This document shows, in pieces, positions 12,444 through 25,300 of a stretch of 64,000 nucleotides of DNA. A program made the translations under genes and the position numbers. Origin of the DNA: Norana najaformis. Lineage: Eukaryota; Annelida; Clitellata; Crassiclitellata; Hormogastridae. The stretch is taken from the NCBI GenBank assembly GCA_964023275.1, contig OZ029916.1:26364953-26428952 (forward strand), given 5' to 3'. How positions within the stretch are numbered: the stretch's first letter is position 1; each line of letters starts with the position of its first letter. Under the pieces are notes generated by a model, which was not told the DNA's origin, ran no database searches, and saw only the letters and a program-made list of their open reading frames with translations.

Positions 12444-12770
12444 TCATCGCTGGTGAACATCCCCTTCATTGGCATAGCTTGCCCTGTGGACATGTTCTCT
12501 ATTTGCCTGTTGTAACTTGTTAATGAGGCGCCGAATATGGCTGAACAGATATGGTATGGCAACTGTTATGAGAATGCCCAGCGTTCCAACAACACAGGCT
12601 GCACTAATTGATGCTAGCCTGGAAGGCTGTGTGATTATGTCCTGTTAAGTACGTTGATCTGTATCTCCTGGCCATTATTGATGGCCATGGGATTCTGGAT
12701 CTCGTGCTCCAGGTATTCATACAACTTAACATCTCGTCCATCGGCACTGCCTCCGCAATGTCAAGCATGT
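12444..12770 (-). pseudogene. decayed ORF with a membrane-spanning segment, unidentified
   Basis: Two coding-looking stretches lie in different minus-strand frames. 12770-12635 gives an acidic stretch with KLYEYLEHEIQNP, then a stop. 12608-12444 gives a hydrophobic run (AACVVGTLGILITVAIPYLF) followed by a basic, juxtamembrane-like tail and a stop. No splice sites link them. It may be the remnant of a membrane protein gene or of a mobile element; I do not recognise the family. Confidence 0.25.
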
Positions 12771-13374
12771 CACTTGCTACAATTATGGTTGCCATGCTCC
12801 TGTATTAGATGGCAAAAAGTGCAGCGTTCAAAAGGTTGCATCGACAGTCAGGTGAGAAGCTACATCACAAAGTCGCTGGAAACACGTTTAATACAATCTT
12901 TTTTTCTGCAAGTTGTTGTTTAATCACGCACACATGAATTTATGAACATTTACATCACTTTCCCGCACTAGAAGCTACAGTTACAATAATTCATAAGAAT
13001 TTCCCTACACGGCAACACGAAAAGTCAGAAAATGGAACGCAGAAAGGCAAAACAAATTTTTATGACGCTATGTTTACCGAGGTCTGTCCAGTCTACTACC
13101 GTGGCCCAAACCTAACTAAGAGTACACACCTTTACAGTTATGCAGTCTCAAATACCTGATCAATAACAAGAAAAAGCCGTTGAAAATCGACGCTATTTCG
13201 GAAATTCTACAATTTTTCAAGTCACTACCTCGAAGTGAAAATGAAATTAATTACGTTTTAAAATGTTTTGGTGTCCCACAGCGTATATTTATAGATACAT
13301 AGATTTAAGCTGCGTTTTTGGAATCTACATTTATCATAGATAAATCTATAACAGACAAATAAATAAATAAATCT

Positions 13375-14090
13375 ATCATTTATCCACTTCTCTTCCTCAG
13401 TCCGTGACCTCGGAATCATCCTGGATCAAACTCTTTCTCTGACTGACCATGTAAATAATATCTCCCGCTCTTGTCTTTACCACCTACGACAACTCCGCTC
13501 TATTCGCCACTCGCTTCCTCTTCATGCGATCACCACCTTGGTCCATGCCCTGATTTGCACTAGGATTGACTTTGGCAATGCTGCCTATATTGGACTTTCT
13601 GCAATTAACACCTCCAAGCTTCAGTCTATACTTAATGCTGCTGCACGCCTTATCGGTGGTCTTCCAAAGCCTGCCCATATATCTACTTTTATTCGTGATT
13701 CACTTCATTGGCTTCCTGTCAGTCAACGCATCCAGTTTAAGATTCTTATCCTTATGCGCAACTGCCTTCTAAGCTCTGCTCCGTCCTACTTAACATCTTT
13801 TTGTATTCCGGTTTCCTCGTTGCCTGCCCATGCCTCCCTTCCCTCAGCTACCCGTGGTCTCTTGGTAGTCCCTCGCGTCCGCACTACGACTGCTCAGTCC
13901 AGGAGCTTTGCCTTTGTTGGCCCTTCCAGCTGGAACTCCCTTCCTCTTGACCTGCGGCTTCAGTTACTTAGTCTCTCTCCTACCCAGTCTCGCAAACGCC
14001 TGAAATACTTTTTGTTTGTTCAAGTCAGGAGCGCCACTGTTTCCTAAGTGGCGCTTTATAAATGTTCGTTTACAATTACAAATTACAATA
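13375..14090 (+). mobile_element. 5'-truncated LINE (L2/CR1-like), RT C-terminal part
   Basis: An open frame from about 13396 to the stop at 14047 encodes the typical end of a non-LTR reverse transcriptase: VRDLGIILD, then HALICTRIDFGNAAYIGL, LNAAARLIGG, then LHWLPVSQRIQFKILILM, then SFAFVGPSSWNSLPLDLR. After the stop comes a 3' tail with 'gtggcgctttataaatg' and a short acaattac repeat, as in L2-type LINEs. The endonuclease and palm are missing. The frame is intact over 200 codons, so the insertion is fairly young. Confidence 0.85.
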
Positions 14091-14194
14091 GATATTTTTT
14101 AAAATGTTACTATAATTTCTGACGGCTATGGCAAAGATCTTAGAGTCTAAGACTCTAACATCTTTGGTTATGGGGTATGTCTGCTGGAAGTTTA

Positions 14195-14310
14195 AGCGTA
14201 ATTTCAAAATTTCTTTAGCGAATAATGAGCTAAGTCGTAGGCACCGACTTATTCACAGGTGCGTAGTAAAAACAAAATTGGCGAGGCATTTATGTCCAGT
14301 TCCAAGCAAA
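14195..14310 (-). mobile_element. SINE family A, diverged (minus)
   Basis: Aligns with the copy at 14358 through 'cttattcacaggtgcg' and the aaaacaaaattgg block. It lies directly beside that younger copy. Confidence 0.5.
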
Positions 14311-14357
14311 GATGTTAATAACATCCCTTATTAGCATCTTTGGTTCCAAGTTCAGAC

Positions 14358-14502
14358 CTAACCGTAATTCCGAGATTGCTACAGCGCCCAACGAAAGTCG
14401 CGCCGCGGGGACCAGCTTATTCACGGGCGTTCAGTCAAAACAAAATCGATAGGCAAAAGGGATCGGTTCCAGGTCAAGATCCAAAAGTCAGACGGAGAGA
14501 CA
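14358..14502 (-). mobile_element. SINE family A, young copy (minus)
   Basis: Nearly identical to 63650-63797. Read on the minus strand it runs from 'gatcttgacctggaaccgat', through a CpG-rich 'ccccgcggcgcg' block, to 'gggcgctgtagcaatctcgg' and a taattacg-type tail. The tail resembles that of L2-like LINEs, suggesting it borrowed their machinery. Confidence 0.7.
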
Positions 14503-14600
14503 ACCTAAGGTCATGTATATAGTTATAGCCAGAGCCTTCTATAATTATTGTAGGTTCCAGTTATAGCACGAATGACGGTTATATAATCATAATCTGAACA

Positions 14601-14937
14601 TCTAATCTAATGACTTATATATCGCCGTTATCATAATACCCAAGACATCAGTCGAGGGTCGCTTCAAGTCAAAATCACAATCCAAAATCATAATCCTTTG
14701 GAGAAACCGGGTCGAATCCCAATATGTCAAAGTACTTCAATAGCGCCACTATAGTAATGCTCAAAGCATAAGTCGATGGTCGCTACTAAGAAAAATTGTT
14801 GTGCAGGGCGAGTCCGGCCGAAAGCCAAGAAGGTAATCCAAAGGGACACGGAAGCTGAAGACCAAAACAGACTTTTGCAGGGCGATCGAAAAATTAGATT
14901 AAGACAGAAGACCTGGTCATGTAGAGACAAGTCTTGG
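14601..14937 (-). mobile_element. SINE/LINE-tail family B, two adjacent copies (minus)
   Basis: On the plus strand, 'atctaatctaatgacttata' then 'aagacatcagtcgagggtcg' begins the first copy. A second begins near 14736 (agcgccactatagtaatg, then gcataagtcgatggtcgc). Family B ends in an (AGATT)n-type tail on the minus strand. Another copy is at 32366-32600. Confidence 0.5.
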
Positions 14938-14984
14938 TAGGCCTACTAGATACAGAGTGAAGATAATGAGATTGGCTGAAATGC

Positions 14985-15075
14985 AGTTTCGTAATCGTAA
15001 TCTCAAAATTTATAAAGCGCTACTCAAAAGCTAAGAGCGGGGCACCAGCTTAGTCACGCTGCATCAAGTCAGAGA
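14985..15075 (-). mobile_element. SINE family A fragment (minus)
   Basis: Shares the cgtaatctcaaaatttat and agctaagagcggggcacc segments with the family, then breaks off. Confidence 0.4.
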
Positions 15076-15300
15076 GGTTGTCCAAAGATGCCATGCGACG
15101 TATCAAGTCCCATTACCAGCAGACCAGAGAGAGGAGGAGAGAAACCGTTAAAGCGTGTTGTACTTAAACTGGGAGAAACGAGAAAGCGGTAGATTCAATG
15201 GCTTAAGATAGGATTTCTTCAAGTTGCGACTTCAATTTTGAATTAAATTGGCCTGAGGAGTAATGAGACAAGTGATGGTGGGACAGGTGGGTGGACGTTG

Positions 15301-15605
15301 GAATATAATAATAATTAGCAACTTCTAATGCGCCAGTGTCTAATGCACAAGGCATCAACCGATGGCACACCAAAACCAAGCCACAATCAGGTCGATATCC
15401 AGAAGGTCAGTCCGCACGACAGAGAGGCAGCCTATGGTGGATAAGCAATTTGAAACAGGTAAGTTTTGAGAACAGAGGAACAGAAAATTTGCGAAATTCG
15501 TGATAGAGATTGTTCCAGATTCGAGGGGCAGCGTAGTGGGCTTTTAAGGTTCGGTTAGAGAACTTACAACGAGTACTTACAGAGGGACGCAAGTGCAAGT
15601 TAGAG
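15301..15605 (-). mobile_element. LINE 3' end, family C (minus)
   Basis: The minus-strand frame ends a reverse transcriptase with ALKAHYAAPRIWNN-like and KLTCFKLLIHHRLPL motifs (seen as TLKAHYAAPRIWNNLY). It is followed by a 3' UTR shared with 1227-1400 and 62820-63110. Truncated; frame partly open. Confidence 0.65.
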
Positions 15606-16139
15606 CATAATGGACAGGTTGGAGACGGTTGTTAGTTTCACCCTAACATTTATTAAATTCTGAATATTTTAGTCACAATTGCTTATCTACGAAAGTATAA
15701 TTTTTTAATGGCCTGATATAGCATAATGCACAGTTCAGTAAACAAAAAGATAGGAATGCATCTAGTTTCACAGACTATGCCCAGTGTGGGACACAGCAAG
15801 CAGCAATAGTATCCCACATGAAAACATGATTTTCTAATAGGTCAACTCAGCCTATATAAAGCAGTGCAATAATTTCCAGCTCAAAGAATGATTTGCATGT
15901 TACAGGTTACCAAAATATACCAGCAAACGCTGTCAACTGTTCTAGTGGTATTCCTGCACCAGCAAATAAAGTATGCAGATTTGACATGGCACTCCTAAGA
16001 AGGAACTGTAGTGCTAAAGACTGGTTACAGCCAAGGAAAGCCATGTCTGCTTCTCAAAGTCAATAAAGTATGACAAGTATGAAATTCTGTACTAATATAA
16101 ATTTTTATTTACTCTGTAGTTAAGTGGTATATACATATG
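15606..16139. other. no gene recognised
   Basis: AT-rich intergenic stretch with no supported feature. Confidence 0.4.
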
Positions 16140-16700
16140 TGTATCAAAACACCTAAACAAGTGTGTTTTAGAACAAAGTCAAATGCAACAGCACGTACGT
16201 GTAGCACAAGACTTTTTCAAGAAGGTCCAACACAGAAGGCAAGATGGGCTTGAGTAGATGTGCGGAAGCGTGGCACCTGCTTTATCCACGGGCAGCAGAG
16301 TGCAACAATTGCAGATCCATTTGACTTGATACCGGAACACATAGCTCTCTGATGTATGCTGGAGAGGAGACGATCGACAAGGCTCATCTCAGGAGGAGAA
16401 TCTTGAACTGAATTCTTTCCTCAAGTGGAAGCCAGTAAAGAGTGTCTTTCATGCAATCAGATATATGACAGAACTTCAGCAGTTTGACCAGTAGTCAGGC
16501 GGTGCAGTATAGGATGGACTGGAGCTGAAGTAACTGCAACTTTGGCAGGCCTGCCAAGATTGAGTTGCAGTAACAAGCCATGCCAGGATGAACAAGGGTG
16601 ACTGCAGTGCTGCACAACAGATTGTGTCGTATGACCCGAGTCTGACGCAGCTGATAGTAGCAGTACTTGCACAGAGAGTTAACGTGCTCAACCATGCATA
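16140..16700 (-). mobile_element. LINE family D fragment, degraded (minus)
   Basis: Read on the minus strand it follows the same order as 40075-40640: 'cactctttactggcttccac', 'gagctatgtgttccggtatc', 'gccacgcttccgcacatcta', 'ttctgtgttggaccttcttg'. It is the C-terminal part of a reverse transcriptase with several frame breaks. Confidence 0.6.
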
Positions 16701-18680
16701 ACACTCCTTCCAAGAGCATGCGAACATGTCAGATGACAAATTGTTGATTCCCATCAGGGAATAGCAAATTGATACATTCTTCATTGATTCTTCTCCAAAA
16801 TCATGCATTGCCTAATTATTATTTACAGGACTTGAAGAGGTTTTTGATGTATTCTGTGTAGCATTATTGCTGAGATTAGTGAAAATGAAGCAACCTCAAA
16901 GTCCACAAGCATGGAAAAAGGAAATATGTGGCAACAACATCAGGTTTATTAACTGGCCTTTTAGTGAAAATGAAGCTATACTACATGTAATTTGTGTACC
17001 AGCTGTTCAATTGACTAATAATAGTGTTTGGTGTTGGCAGAAAGTTTGTAAAACAGTATTTAATTTGACAACTTGTTACTTTGGATGTGGTCAATACACT
17101 GACAGGTCTATGGTTGGAAACCTCTAGCATTCGGCAATGCATCTAGTGAATTTGAACAAGAAGCAAGAGAAAAACTGGGCTTGCGTTTGAGGTCTGATCA
17201 CATTGGAGTTATATGAGAAGGAGTGGTGAGTAGACCATAGGCAATAAAGATAACAACAGGAATAAAATACATGTAACACTGACATTGAATGTTACATTGT
17301 AGATGGTAACTACCCATTTTTTACATGGACATGTCTAAAACTTGACAGTAATCAAGTACCTTCTGCTATTCAGCTCAAACCTGTACCTAGATATGCTTGG
17401 TATGCATGCATAGTGTATACCTGTCCATCAGTACTGCAAATGCTGTACCTTCTTCAGTCACTAAATCACAGTTCCCTCCCAAAGAAGTGGTCTGGATTAA
17501 ATCTTGGCTCTCAAACTTCTTTCTGCATAATGTACAGATCTCAAACTTTTTGATAGTGTAGCCCTTGCTAACAAGGACATTCCACATCTTTATTAACTTC
17601 AATTCTGTTGCATCAAGCAAAATTGGCAAGTGGCTTTTGAATCTTTAAACCCTCAAGGAAAAGGTGGCTGTCATATTGTTTATAACTTAGCATTACGACA
17701 CTTCGTTTCTTGGAGCATTACTGATAGTGTGCAACTGGCATAACTTAACAAGATTAAATGTTTTCTGAATTTACAGTATGATGGAGATGTAGATAACATT
17801 GGACATTTGGCATACCATCCAGATGAAGGCTTTTCTTACAGCTTCTTTCCTTACTGGAACACACCAAACTATTCAGCACCACTGGTCTTTGTTCAGTTCC
17901 TCAACATTTGATTGAGCAGTGTTGTTGAAGGCTGGTGCAGACTGTGGTCCAGCAACATTAAGCATCATAGAATAGACAGTTCACGCAGTGTTCACTTCAG
18001 CATACTGGTCGACAAATGAAGACCTTTGTGAATGTCTGTTACTACAAATTCTTTTAAGCATCTTTCAAAGAATCAGTAATTTAGTTGTTTTTTGTTTGGC
18101 TTTTAAATTTTTATAAATCTAGGCTCTAAACCAGAAAACCAACAAAATCTCAATGCCTTTGCACTGATTGGTCCTGCCCTGCTGTACCTTTACCTTGTGT
18201 TTCAGCTTGTGTTAGTGCCCTCCGTAATGCAGATACATGTAGTGGTTAATGACTATTACTTGCATATAAAACGTTCAGTGGAATGGATGTGTCAGTAAGG
18301 TTTTGGAAGCACTTTATAAATTTTCTCATATGGTAGTATAACATGGATTAAAGGAGTTACAGAAATGTAAAACTGAGTACGTATAGTTTATCAGCATTTC
18401 AACAGAAAACGTTAAAACAATACAGATCATTATAATTAAATCAAAAAAGTTATTTAGCACAATCCATGGTTTGTCATTTTACTTCAGGTAAATAATTCTT
18501 GAGTTATTCAGGTATGTATAGGTTTGCCTTTTCTTGTTCTGGGAAGATATCTTGGTGACTTGCTTGATGGAAACTGAGCAACAGCTGCTTCAAATATTTC
18601 CTTGGCATAAAACAAACATCACTTCTAATAATGTCAGTTAACTCGAGAGTTTTGGGTTTATTCAAAGTGAACAGGATGGC
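16701..18680. other. intergenic, unassigned
   Basis: Between LINE debris and the KIF9 3' end. A minus-strand open frame at 17629-17387 (with a CTLCRKKF segment) and a plus-strand frame at 16867-17127 are coding-like in composition but match nothing I know. They have no partner exons that I can find. Confidence 0.35.
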
Positions 18681-18689
18681 AAGACTATC

Positions 18690-19110
18690 TGTTGACTTAT
18701 TCAGAACAGACTGAATTGATGCTTGACATACAGCAACCAGAGATGATGGAGAGAAATTTGAAAGATTCCCTAAGTACTACTGAATCAAGTACAAGAAGGG
18801 ATTGCTCGTCTGCAACTGCCTTCATCATTTGGCCCCAGATTATGTTATTGGATTATGCACCCCGATTTCTTTTCACAACCAGAATAATTTGTGCTTAGAA
18901 CTAACTCACAGCCACCTCCACATTCCAGCAGTGACTTGATGATGTGGTTTATGGAGTTTCACAGTTCTGCACCATCTGTGTGGAATAGCCTACTGCCTGA
19001 CATCAGTTTGACATCAGTTTGATTTATAACTACAATGTTCCTTCAAGCACATCCATGTGACTGAGCAAATCCATGACAGCCTAAGCTGTAAGAGCCTATA
19101 TAATAATAAT
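18690..19110 (+). mobile_element. degraded LINE C-terminal fragment (plus)
   Basis: The stretch near 18820-18990 reads as HHLAPDYVI and then FHSSAPSVWNSLLPD in broken frames. That is the usual end of L2/CR1-type reverse transcriptases. Old and heavily mutated. Confidence 0.45.
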
Positions 19111-19348
19111 AAGAAAAGAGTAATGATTATAATAAAGGTGAGAGCCATTAAGTTTATGTATGTTTATATGCATCTGGGCCATCATTTAAAAAATTAAATT
19201 TTCATGGATCTAATTGGTCACCCAGAAGAAAGTACTGGTTTCAATCCCTCCACAACCTCACTACTTAAAGTAATAAGGATTGTTCAATGCCCTCCCTCAT
19301 TGTAACTGCTCAGATTGAAGAATTAAGCCTTTTACAAAATTAGGCATG

Positions 19349-22300
19349 TTAGACTTCCTTGATCACTGTGAAATGTAACCTTAAATGCAGACAACAGGTC
19401 AAAGATGGCTTATCTGTTCTACGAATATGCTGATTTATTACCCTGCGACGTCTTCTCAGCTGAGCTTTGTAAAAGGGTGCCGAGTCAGGATTTGCCATCA
19501 GAACAGCCATCTGTAGCCTCTCAAATTTTTCATGTTCATCTTCAAGCTTACACACAGAAAGATGTTTGGAAGATGTTACACAGAAATCAGTAAAAAATAT
19601 GTATATTCTACATGTCTCAATAAATTCTTTCATTCAAACCCTGTCACACTGCTAATATTTACTAAACTTGCGTAGTGATTAGATAATTCAGAGATAAATC
19701 ACCTCTATGCATTGGCATACAATTATGCATATCACGGATTCTTGTAGAGTTACAGGTCAAGAATGAGAAGATGAAGCTACCAGTACTTTGAACGATATCT
19801 TGGTATCAAATAGCTATGATAAGTTCTTGCAAGATAAAACAGCCCATTAAACAACCATCCAGTTTTAACCCACACAAAGAGAAATGATGACAGTGATATT
19901 CAATATGATACATTCTGATGAAAAGAATCTGCTAACAATACATTCTGAAAGAATTTCTGGTCCAATGACGGGATTAGCATTAGCAGTTCAAAGCACAATT
20001 AAAACAATATTTAACTGGATTAAAATAACGTCTGTCACTGCATTATGTACTTAAAAACTAATCAATTGACATAACTTGTATTTTAAAAAATGAAGATGTT
20101 ACCACCTGTACAAACATACACCATAACTAGGCAACTTTGTATAGCAGGACCCACTTGGTTCCTTCTGCATTCTCCCTTTGACACCTATTGATGTAAATCT
20201 GATTGTCCATATATTTTTACAACTGTTGGTGATCAATAAAGTGACTCCAATTCAGTTCAACAACATGATGAATTGTACACTAAAATGGAGATATTTGTCA
20301 CTTACAGCTGGTGCTGATGTGATTTTAGCAAGCGTTTCCACTCTTTGATCGGGGCTGGTTGCAGCTACTGTGTCGCCTGTAGGTTCTGGTGGAAGGAAGT
20401 TCTCAGCATACCATGCATCAAATTCTGCACAAATATGATACATGCATCTGAAAGTATGCATTAACAGATTACTGACCTTGAACTACACAATGCATATACA
20501 TCAGGGCTATGGATGACTAACCTTGAATTAACCTCTGGCGACTGAGTTCCACTTGTCTTTCACAGTACTGCAATTCTGGTTTGAGTGAATCAAGTTCTTC
20601 CATAGCTGTACGATAGACAGCTTTCAAGTCCAAGATCTTTTCTATTTCAAGGTATTCTCCTTCATCGATTATGATGTGGCCATCTTCATCAAACAAGCAT
20701 CCTGCAATAAATTGCAATAAAGAAAAAATATTGCACACCACAACTGCACCTGCCATGTGTGTAACTTTCAGTTAATGGCAACACTTTCTTATAGTTAATG
20801 GCAACATGTGTTACCTAAATAAATGGTTTACCTTCTCTAGTCTATAAATTCAAATCTATATCACACAATAGGTTAATAGTAATATAGTGTGAATGAACAG
20901 TTGATGGAGTTGACATTTTATTTTTTTTCTTTCATAAGTGTCCTTTTTATTGTAATGGAACAGTTGAATGAAACATGATTTGCCCCTCCTCACAGAACAG
21001 CAGCCCTCTTCACTGTGACACCCTGATCACTCTCTTATGAAGTTTTTTTACATTATAAATGCCCAATATACACAGAGGCCAACAAATTAGCAAATCAAAG
21101 CTGATGCAACTGGACAGAAAGCAGCACAATAAATGAATAAGAGTTTAGAAGGTTTTGTGTACCTTCAGAAAATCTTGTCTCTCTGAGTTTGTTCAGATTG
21201 ATGAGTGACTGATCCATTTCCTGTTTTGTTTTATTTATCTTCTTGGCCAAGGCATTGTATAATGTTTTCTTTTTCAACAAAATTTCTACAGCAGTAATGT
21301 TCAGAGACAGTAAATATGAAACACTGTACTGACAGTGATCATAACCTCTTCACTTCTACATGTAGAAACATTCAACAATTCCTTCAAATGATTTGCATAA
21401 ACTCCATCTCTTCTTGCATTCAAATTCGAGATTTTGCATTTAAAAGTATTTGCCTTTGTATAATTTAGACATTAAAACAGCTGTAATGTTTAAGACAGGA
21501 GAAAGCATTTAACTTTTTTAATAGTGTCAATCCCTTTGAATATTGAAAAACAATTTAATACTTTAAACTGAGCCGAGTTAGTCTATCAGAAGTCACAAAG
21601 TTAACAATTACTCTTAAATTATTTATTTGTGTTATACTTTCATATCAACTTATTCTGAATTGAACTGTGAAACAAATGAGTCATTTCTGTTTTATAAGAT
21701 TTTGTAATAAATTAAATTATGTCCTCATGAAATCTTGTTAGTTTCATTTATAAGAAGATAGAGCAAATATTTTTAAAATGAAACAATAAGTTACTTGTAG
21801 CCTCACAAACAAAATAAATAGAGAAACATTTACATAAGAATTTAACGTAAGATGTTCTCTTTACTGTATACACTAAAATTGCATGGTGCCCATTCAAAAT
21901 GGGCAGTAGTGTTGGAGGATATACCCCAAAATTTATTGAAAATAAGCATGATCATGGCTATATGGTTGCTATATAAAATGTACCTACATATGGTAATGCT
22001 AAAGTTAAATTTGAAAGTAGGTACCTTTATTATCTCTCAGTACTTCATAGAGAACATGGCCATATTCTTTTTTAAAATCTTCAAATGCCTCATTTTTTGA
22101 TGGTGGTGTGCTGAGGATAATCACAGAAGAAAACAGTACTGTTACTGATCTTGAGGTCACTGAAACTTCTTTCTCTCTTTTAATATAACTATGCCGAGAT
22201 ACTCTGCCACCAATTTTTTATAACTGTTTTGCTTTATCAGGACTGAAGAAACTCACAAGTTCTTAAAAACAGAGGGAAAGGATATGAACTATACCAGCTT

Positions 22301-25300
22301 AAACAGACATGTCTGAACCAGATTAGAATGAGCAAGCAGACTGAACAGTTTGCAAGAGAGTTTCAAAGACTTTGCTACCAGAGAACAATTTCTACCTGTT
22401 ACTTAGTTATCTAGACACTTAACACAGCACCTTTTAATTATCTCAAAAAGCACTGCCAATGTGGCCAGTGAGTCAACAACAGTAAGGCATTCTGATGCAC
22501 TTAGGTCTAAATGCTTTGACAAGTTATATAAAAACATAACACTTAAAGGAAGCACACGCCTGGGTCTTGCTGTCGTCATATCTTTGAGTTTTGATGAGGA
22601 AATTGCTGCTTGAACCTCATCTCTCTTTGGATCAACTGAAGTTGAAGGCAACTGATCTGCAGGCACTGACTTAGCCCTCCCCTGAGACAGCACTGTCAGC
22701 TGCTTAACTGAACTGAAAAAACAAACACAAACACCATTTATATCACTTTAACACTTCACAAACAGTATTATTTCAATGAAACATAATTTATATTATCTTC
22801 AAACTGTCACAGCACCACTAAGCTGCAGCGTATTTACTGTCACTGGTGCTACATGAAATCAAGTCCCAAAAACCATCTTGATAAAATCAGCAATATATAA
22901 TAGTTTCCTCGTGTTTTCGCACAACAGTTTGAAAAGCATAATAAATACTTAAGATATGTCTTAATTTAAAAATATGGCTTTGGAGCTTAATGTTGAATTT
23001 GAAAACAAAGCAAAAGCTTAATCATTCATGTGGAATGCATTGCAATCTGAAAATTTAAATGCAATTTAAGCAACATCTTGTTAGTTTTACATGCTAAGTA
23101 CATCTACTACCAAAAGGCTAAACCTTCTTTAACAGCATTATCTGTCATAAGTTGTCTCTGTCGCAGCGCATTAACCTGGAAATTAACGTGACTTTCAGCT
23201 TGGTTTTGACACATCATCAGCTGATACCTTGTGCATTAGACTTTGGCACCAAAGAAGTTACTATGTATTATTATTTATGTAATCCTAATTTATTATTATT
23301 CACACCATTGCAGCTTAAAGAACAACACAATCCAAATAAGCAGTTCAAGCCTAACTCCAGCCTTTAATCAAAGTATGAGCCAAAGTACTAAAAGTAAAAG
23401 TAAACATAACTTTATATATTTCACATGATTCGCTCCTCCTCACAGAACAGCAGCCCCTCTGCCCCATGTGTGGCTCGGTGAACAAAATTATAAGACAATA
23501 CTCTGTAATAAATGAGAGTGCCTAAGGTGTAATGAAGTAAAAGCGCTGAAAAGCATGAAGTATTACATAATTAGAAGTAAAGTATTTCCACTTTTAAATA
23601 TTTTGTTACAAGTACTAAAGCTTTTACTTAGTACAGTAACAGGTTAATTTTACTTTGTTACTTTGTTCAGCACTGCATAACTCTGACCTGTCTTTGGGTT
23701 TTAGTTTTTTCTGCGTCTTCTTTTTGGCAGATGACTGTGCCAACTTTGTTCCCTGTGAAGCCGGACCGATGCTGAACCCAGAAGGAGATAAATCTCCAAT
23801 GAGTTCTCCATCATCACCAATTGGCAGACCAGCCTGTTGGGCAGCTGCAATCGCTGCAGGATCAGTTTTGTCCACAAGGGTGTACCTGGATCTCAACTTT
23901 GCTTCAATTTCCTTATACATCTGACTGAGTTTTATTTGAAAACAAATTCATCATACCCAGAATTAATAACAGTTGCAGAAACAAGTTCCCAAGTTGTGAT
24001 CTGATCTATACTGTTTCAATAGCAATGGCCACTCACTAAAAGAAAATGCTGCTCAAACCTTATTTCTCATTCAGATTTATCGAAACTGTTTATTTAGCAC
24101 TTGTCACTTCATCTACGGCATTACAACTGCTCTGCTTCAACAGTCTATACGGAAAAGGTACGCCTAAATGCAAATCTTCAAAATATCGCGGCGCCACACA
24201 AAAACCATGTCTGGAATACCAGCTTATTCACCAGTGATATGTCAAATCAAGTCCACAAGAATCAGGTCGTTTGGTTAATTTCAATGCTAGGTCAGAATCT
24301 GGGATGGGGGAATGCTGCCCCAAAAAATATATATTTGTCATAAGCATGGAACTGTTTGTCATACAAATTTACTGGTTTGTGAGAAATTCAACTTTAAAGA
24401 GTAGTGACAGAGCAAAAGACTGGTAGACAACACATTTGAATTTCCAGATATTTCAATTATTATGTTAGTTTACAAAGAACCAAGTTTAACAAGATCCTTT
24501 TAGTATTCACACTAGTAGGAGACACAAACACAGATAAAGAACAGTAATACCTTGAAATTTCCCTGAACGACTCCAAAACAGTTTGCAGTTGTCGCAAATT
24601 AACAATCTGTAATTGTACACAAAAAACAAACACCAATCCACAAAACTCAGTGCATTCTACAGCGTAATAGTTATTTCCATACACACTAGGTACAATAAAA
24701 GTCAAAATCACGAGCAAGACTTGGGCAGCACTGCACAGCTACAAAGTTGGTTTAATATCCTATCCAAGAAATAAATCAAATTCCAGTACCATTGTATACA
24801 ATGACACCATTTTATGTTGTATAACTAATATGTTATGCATTCAGCAAGTGCTGCATTTTTACATGCAAGTCCACAATTCACTCTCCTTTCCTCATAAATA
24901 TAATAAGCAAGGCCTTCCTCTAGATGTCTTCTTCTATGGTCATGGGTTAATTGCCAATGAGAACCATCCTCTTTTGACCATTTCTGTCAATATCTGAAAG
25001 GTCACAACCATATTTTCATGCACATATCCCGTGGGTTATATAAGAGATTATACAGACCCCCCTTGGTGGGTTATCTCAGTTATATCCATGTGTGGGTTAT
25101 ATGAGTGAAAATATGGTAAATAATTGCTCTGAACAAACGAACGAGTGAATAAATAACTAACCTCAATTTCACTGACTTGTCCATCAAGAAATTGTTTAGC
25201 CTGCCTTAAAATCTCAAGACGCTGCCGTTCTGTTGGTGGGTCATAAGAAACCTGTGGACGGTTGGTCAGAGCATCATGCATTGCCAGTTCCTTCTTTAAC

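Noticed and set aside
13538-14047. 169-codon plus-strand frame as a host gene
   Set aside because: Sequence is the reverse-transcriptase C-terminal end of a LINE, with a typical 3' tail right after the stop.
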